Below are positions 7,764-8,180 of a DNA stretch of 8,180 nucleotides, piece after piece. The DNA is from Pseudomonadota bacterium (GTDB taxonomy: Bacteria; Pseudomonadota; Gammaproteobacteria; Burkholderiales; Rhodocyclaceae). Each line of letters opens with the position of its first letter. The first letter of the stretch is position 1. The notes under the pieces were generated by a model that made no database searches, was not told the origin of the DNA, and saw only the letters and a program-made list of their open reading frames with translations. Made by a program: the position numbers and the translations under genes. The stretch is taken from positions 1 through 8,180 of the forward strand of contig JAJZPJ010000118.1 of assembly GCA_021811225.1 (NCBI GenBank), in the 5' to 3' direction.

Positions 7764-8180
7764 TTAATGAAGCGTAGAGACGCTGAAAGCCATAAGCCTG
7801 AAGCGGGATTCCAAGCGATGAAGGGGGTGTCGATTTGAACGGCGGCAGTTTGGTCTGGCGGCCAGCACATTTAGGCTCTTTCCGTTGGCCATGGTCACGT
7901 CGTAAATTTTGCGAACCTGCAGATCTGCGTGACTATGCCGACGTCGGGCAAGTTTGTGCTGACGCCGTGCTCGTCACCTTCCAGGCTGGCGTCGTCCTGC
8001 GGGAAGTTGAATCTAGCACCACCGGCGCCGATATCTGCCACAACAATCGGCATGGCCTTGATCGAACCATCGACCTGCATCATGGGAGTCGTAGTCTTGA
8101 TGGTATTGAGCTTCGGCGTCGCCTGACGAAAGCATTCGCGCCAATGAAGGCGGGTCTTCCGAAAATCGGGAACAGGCTCA
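7764..8180 (-). pseudogene. PilZ-domain (YcgR-like) c-di-GMP receptor, 3' part, frameshifted
   Basis: Open from the window edge (8179) to a TGA at 7897-7895 without needing an internal start, so this is the tail of a longer gene. Both PilZ c-di-GMP motifs are visible: RxxxR as RECFR (8140-8126) and a DxSxxG-type motif as DIGAGG (8035-8018), followed by NLPDVGIVT. The frame then departs from the family pattern (QICRFAKFTT, stop). In another minus-strand frame the DNA continues ADLQVRKIYDVTMANGKSLN and closes with HRLESRFRLM and a TAA at 7766-7764, matching how YcgR-like PilZ domains end. The two frames join if one base is missing near 7928-7929. The segment between (about 7820-7870) fits less well and may hold a further compensating pair of shifts. 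Either the gene is decaying or the sequence has an indel error. YcgR-type proteins bind c-di-GMP and slow flagellar motility. The TAA is 26 bases before the cyclase start, so it heads the same operon. Confidence 0.7.

Overview
All supportable genes in this window lie on the minus strand. The DNA is GC-rich. The gene content (an MSHA-type pilus ATPase, platform protein and pilin, several c-di-GMP signalling proteins and a bacteriohemerythrin) points to a Gram-negative proteobacterium, most likely a betaproteobacterium living at oxic/anoxic boundaries. The taxonomic guess is inference from protein style, not from a marker gene.

In transcription order (right to left): (1) 8180-7764, the 3' part of a PilZ-domain (YcgR-like) c-di-GMP receptor gene. 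Its reading frame is broken by what looks like a one-base deletion near 7929. (2) 7737-6718, a soluble GGDEF diguanylate cyclase. (3) 6632-6246, a single-domain bacteriohemerythrin with all seven iron ligands. (4) A 130-bp spacer with a strong hairpin. (5) 6115-4409, mshE, an assembly ATPase with a c-di-GMP-binding MshEN domain at its N terminus. (6) 4405-3173, mshG, the inner-membrane platform protein. (7) 3176-2676, a small prepilin-like protein in the place MshF occupies in MSHA loci. (8) 2639-783, a membrane diguanylate cyclase with a periplasmic c-type heme motif, HAMP, a cysteine-rich GAF-like region and GGEEF. (9) A 163-bp spacer with a probable promoter. (10) 619-44, an MshA-type major pilin with a TTG start. 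(11) The first seven codons of another gene, also probably TTG-started, preceded by a near-perfect Shine-Dalgarno.

The genes make a coherent story. Two diguanylate cyclases make c-di-GMP, and MshE is of the class whose N-terminal domain binds c-di-GMP to drive pilus extension. One cyclase carries a covalent heme motif facing the periplasm, and the other sits next to a diiron O2-binding protein. The window can therefore be read as a pilus module with built-in redox or oxygen-responsive c-di-GMP input. The parts belong to known families; the unusual aspect is their arrangement, especially the heme-cyclase placed between the pilus machinery genes and the major pilin. The usual upstream msh genes (mshI-N) are not next to mshE here; the signalling genes take that place.
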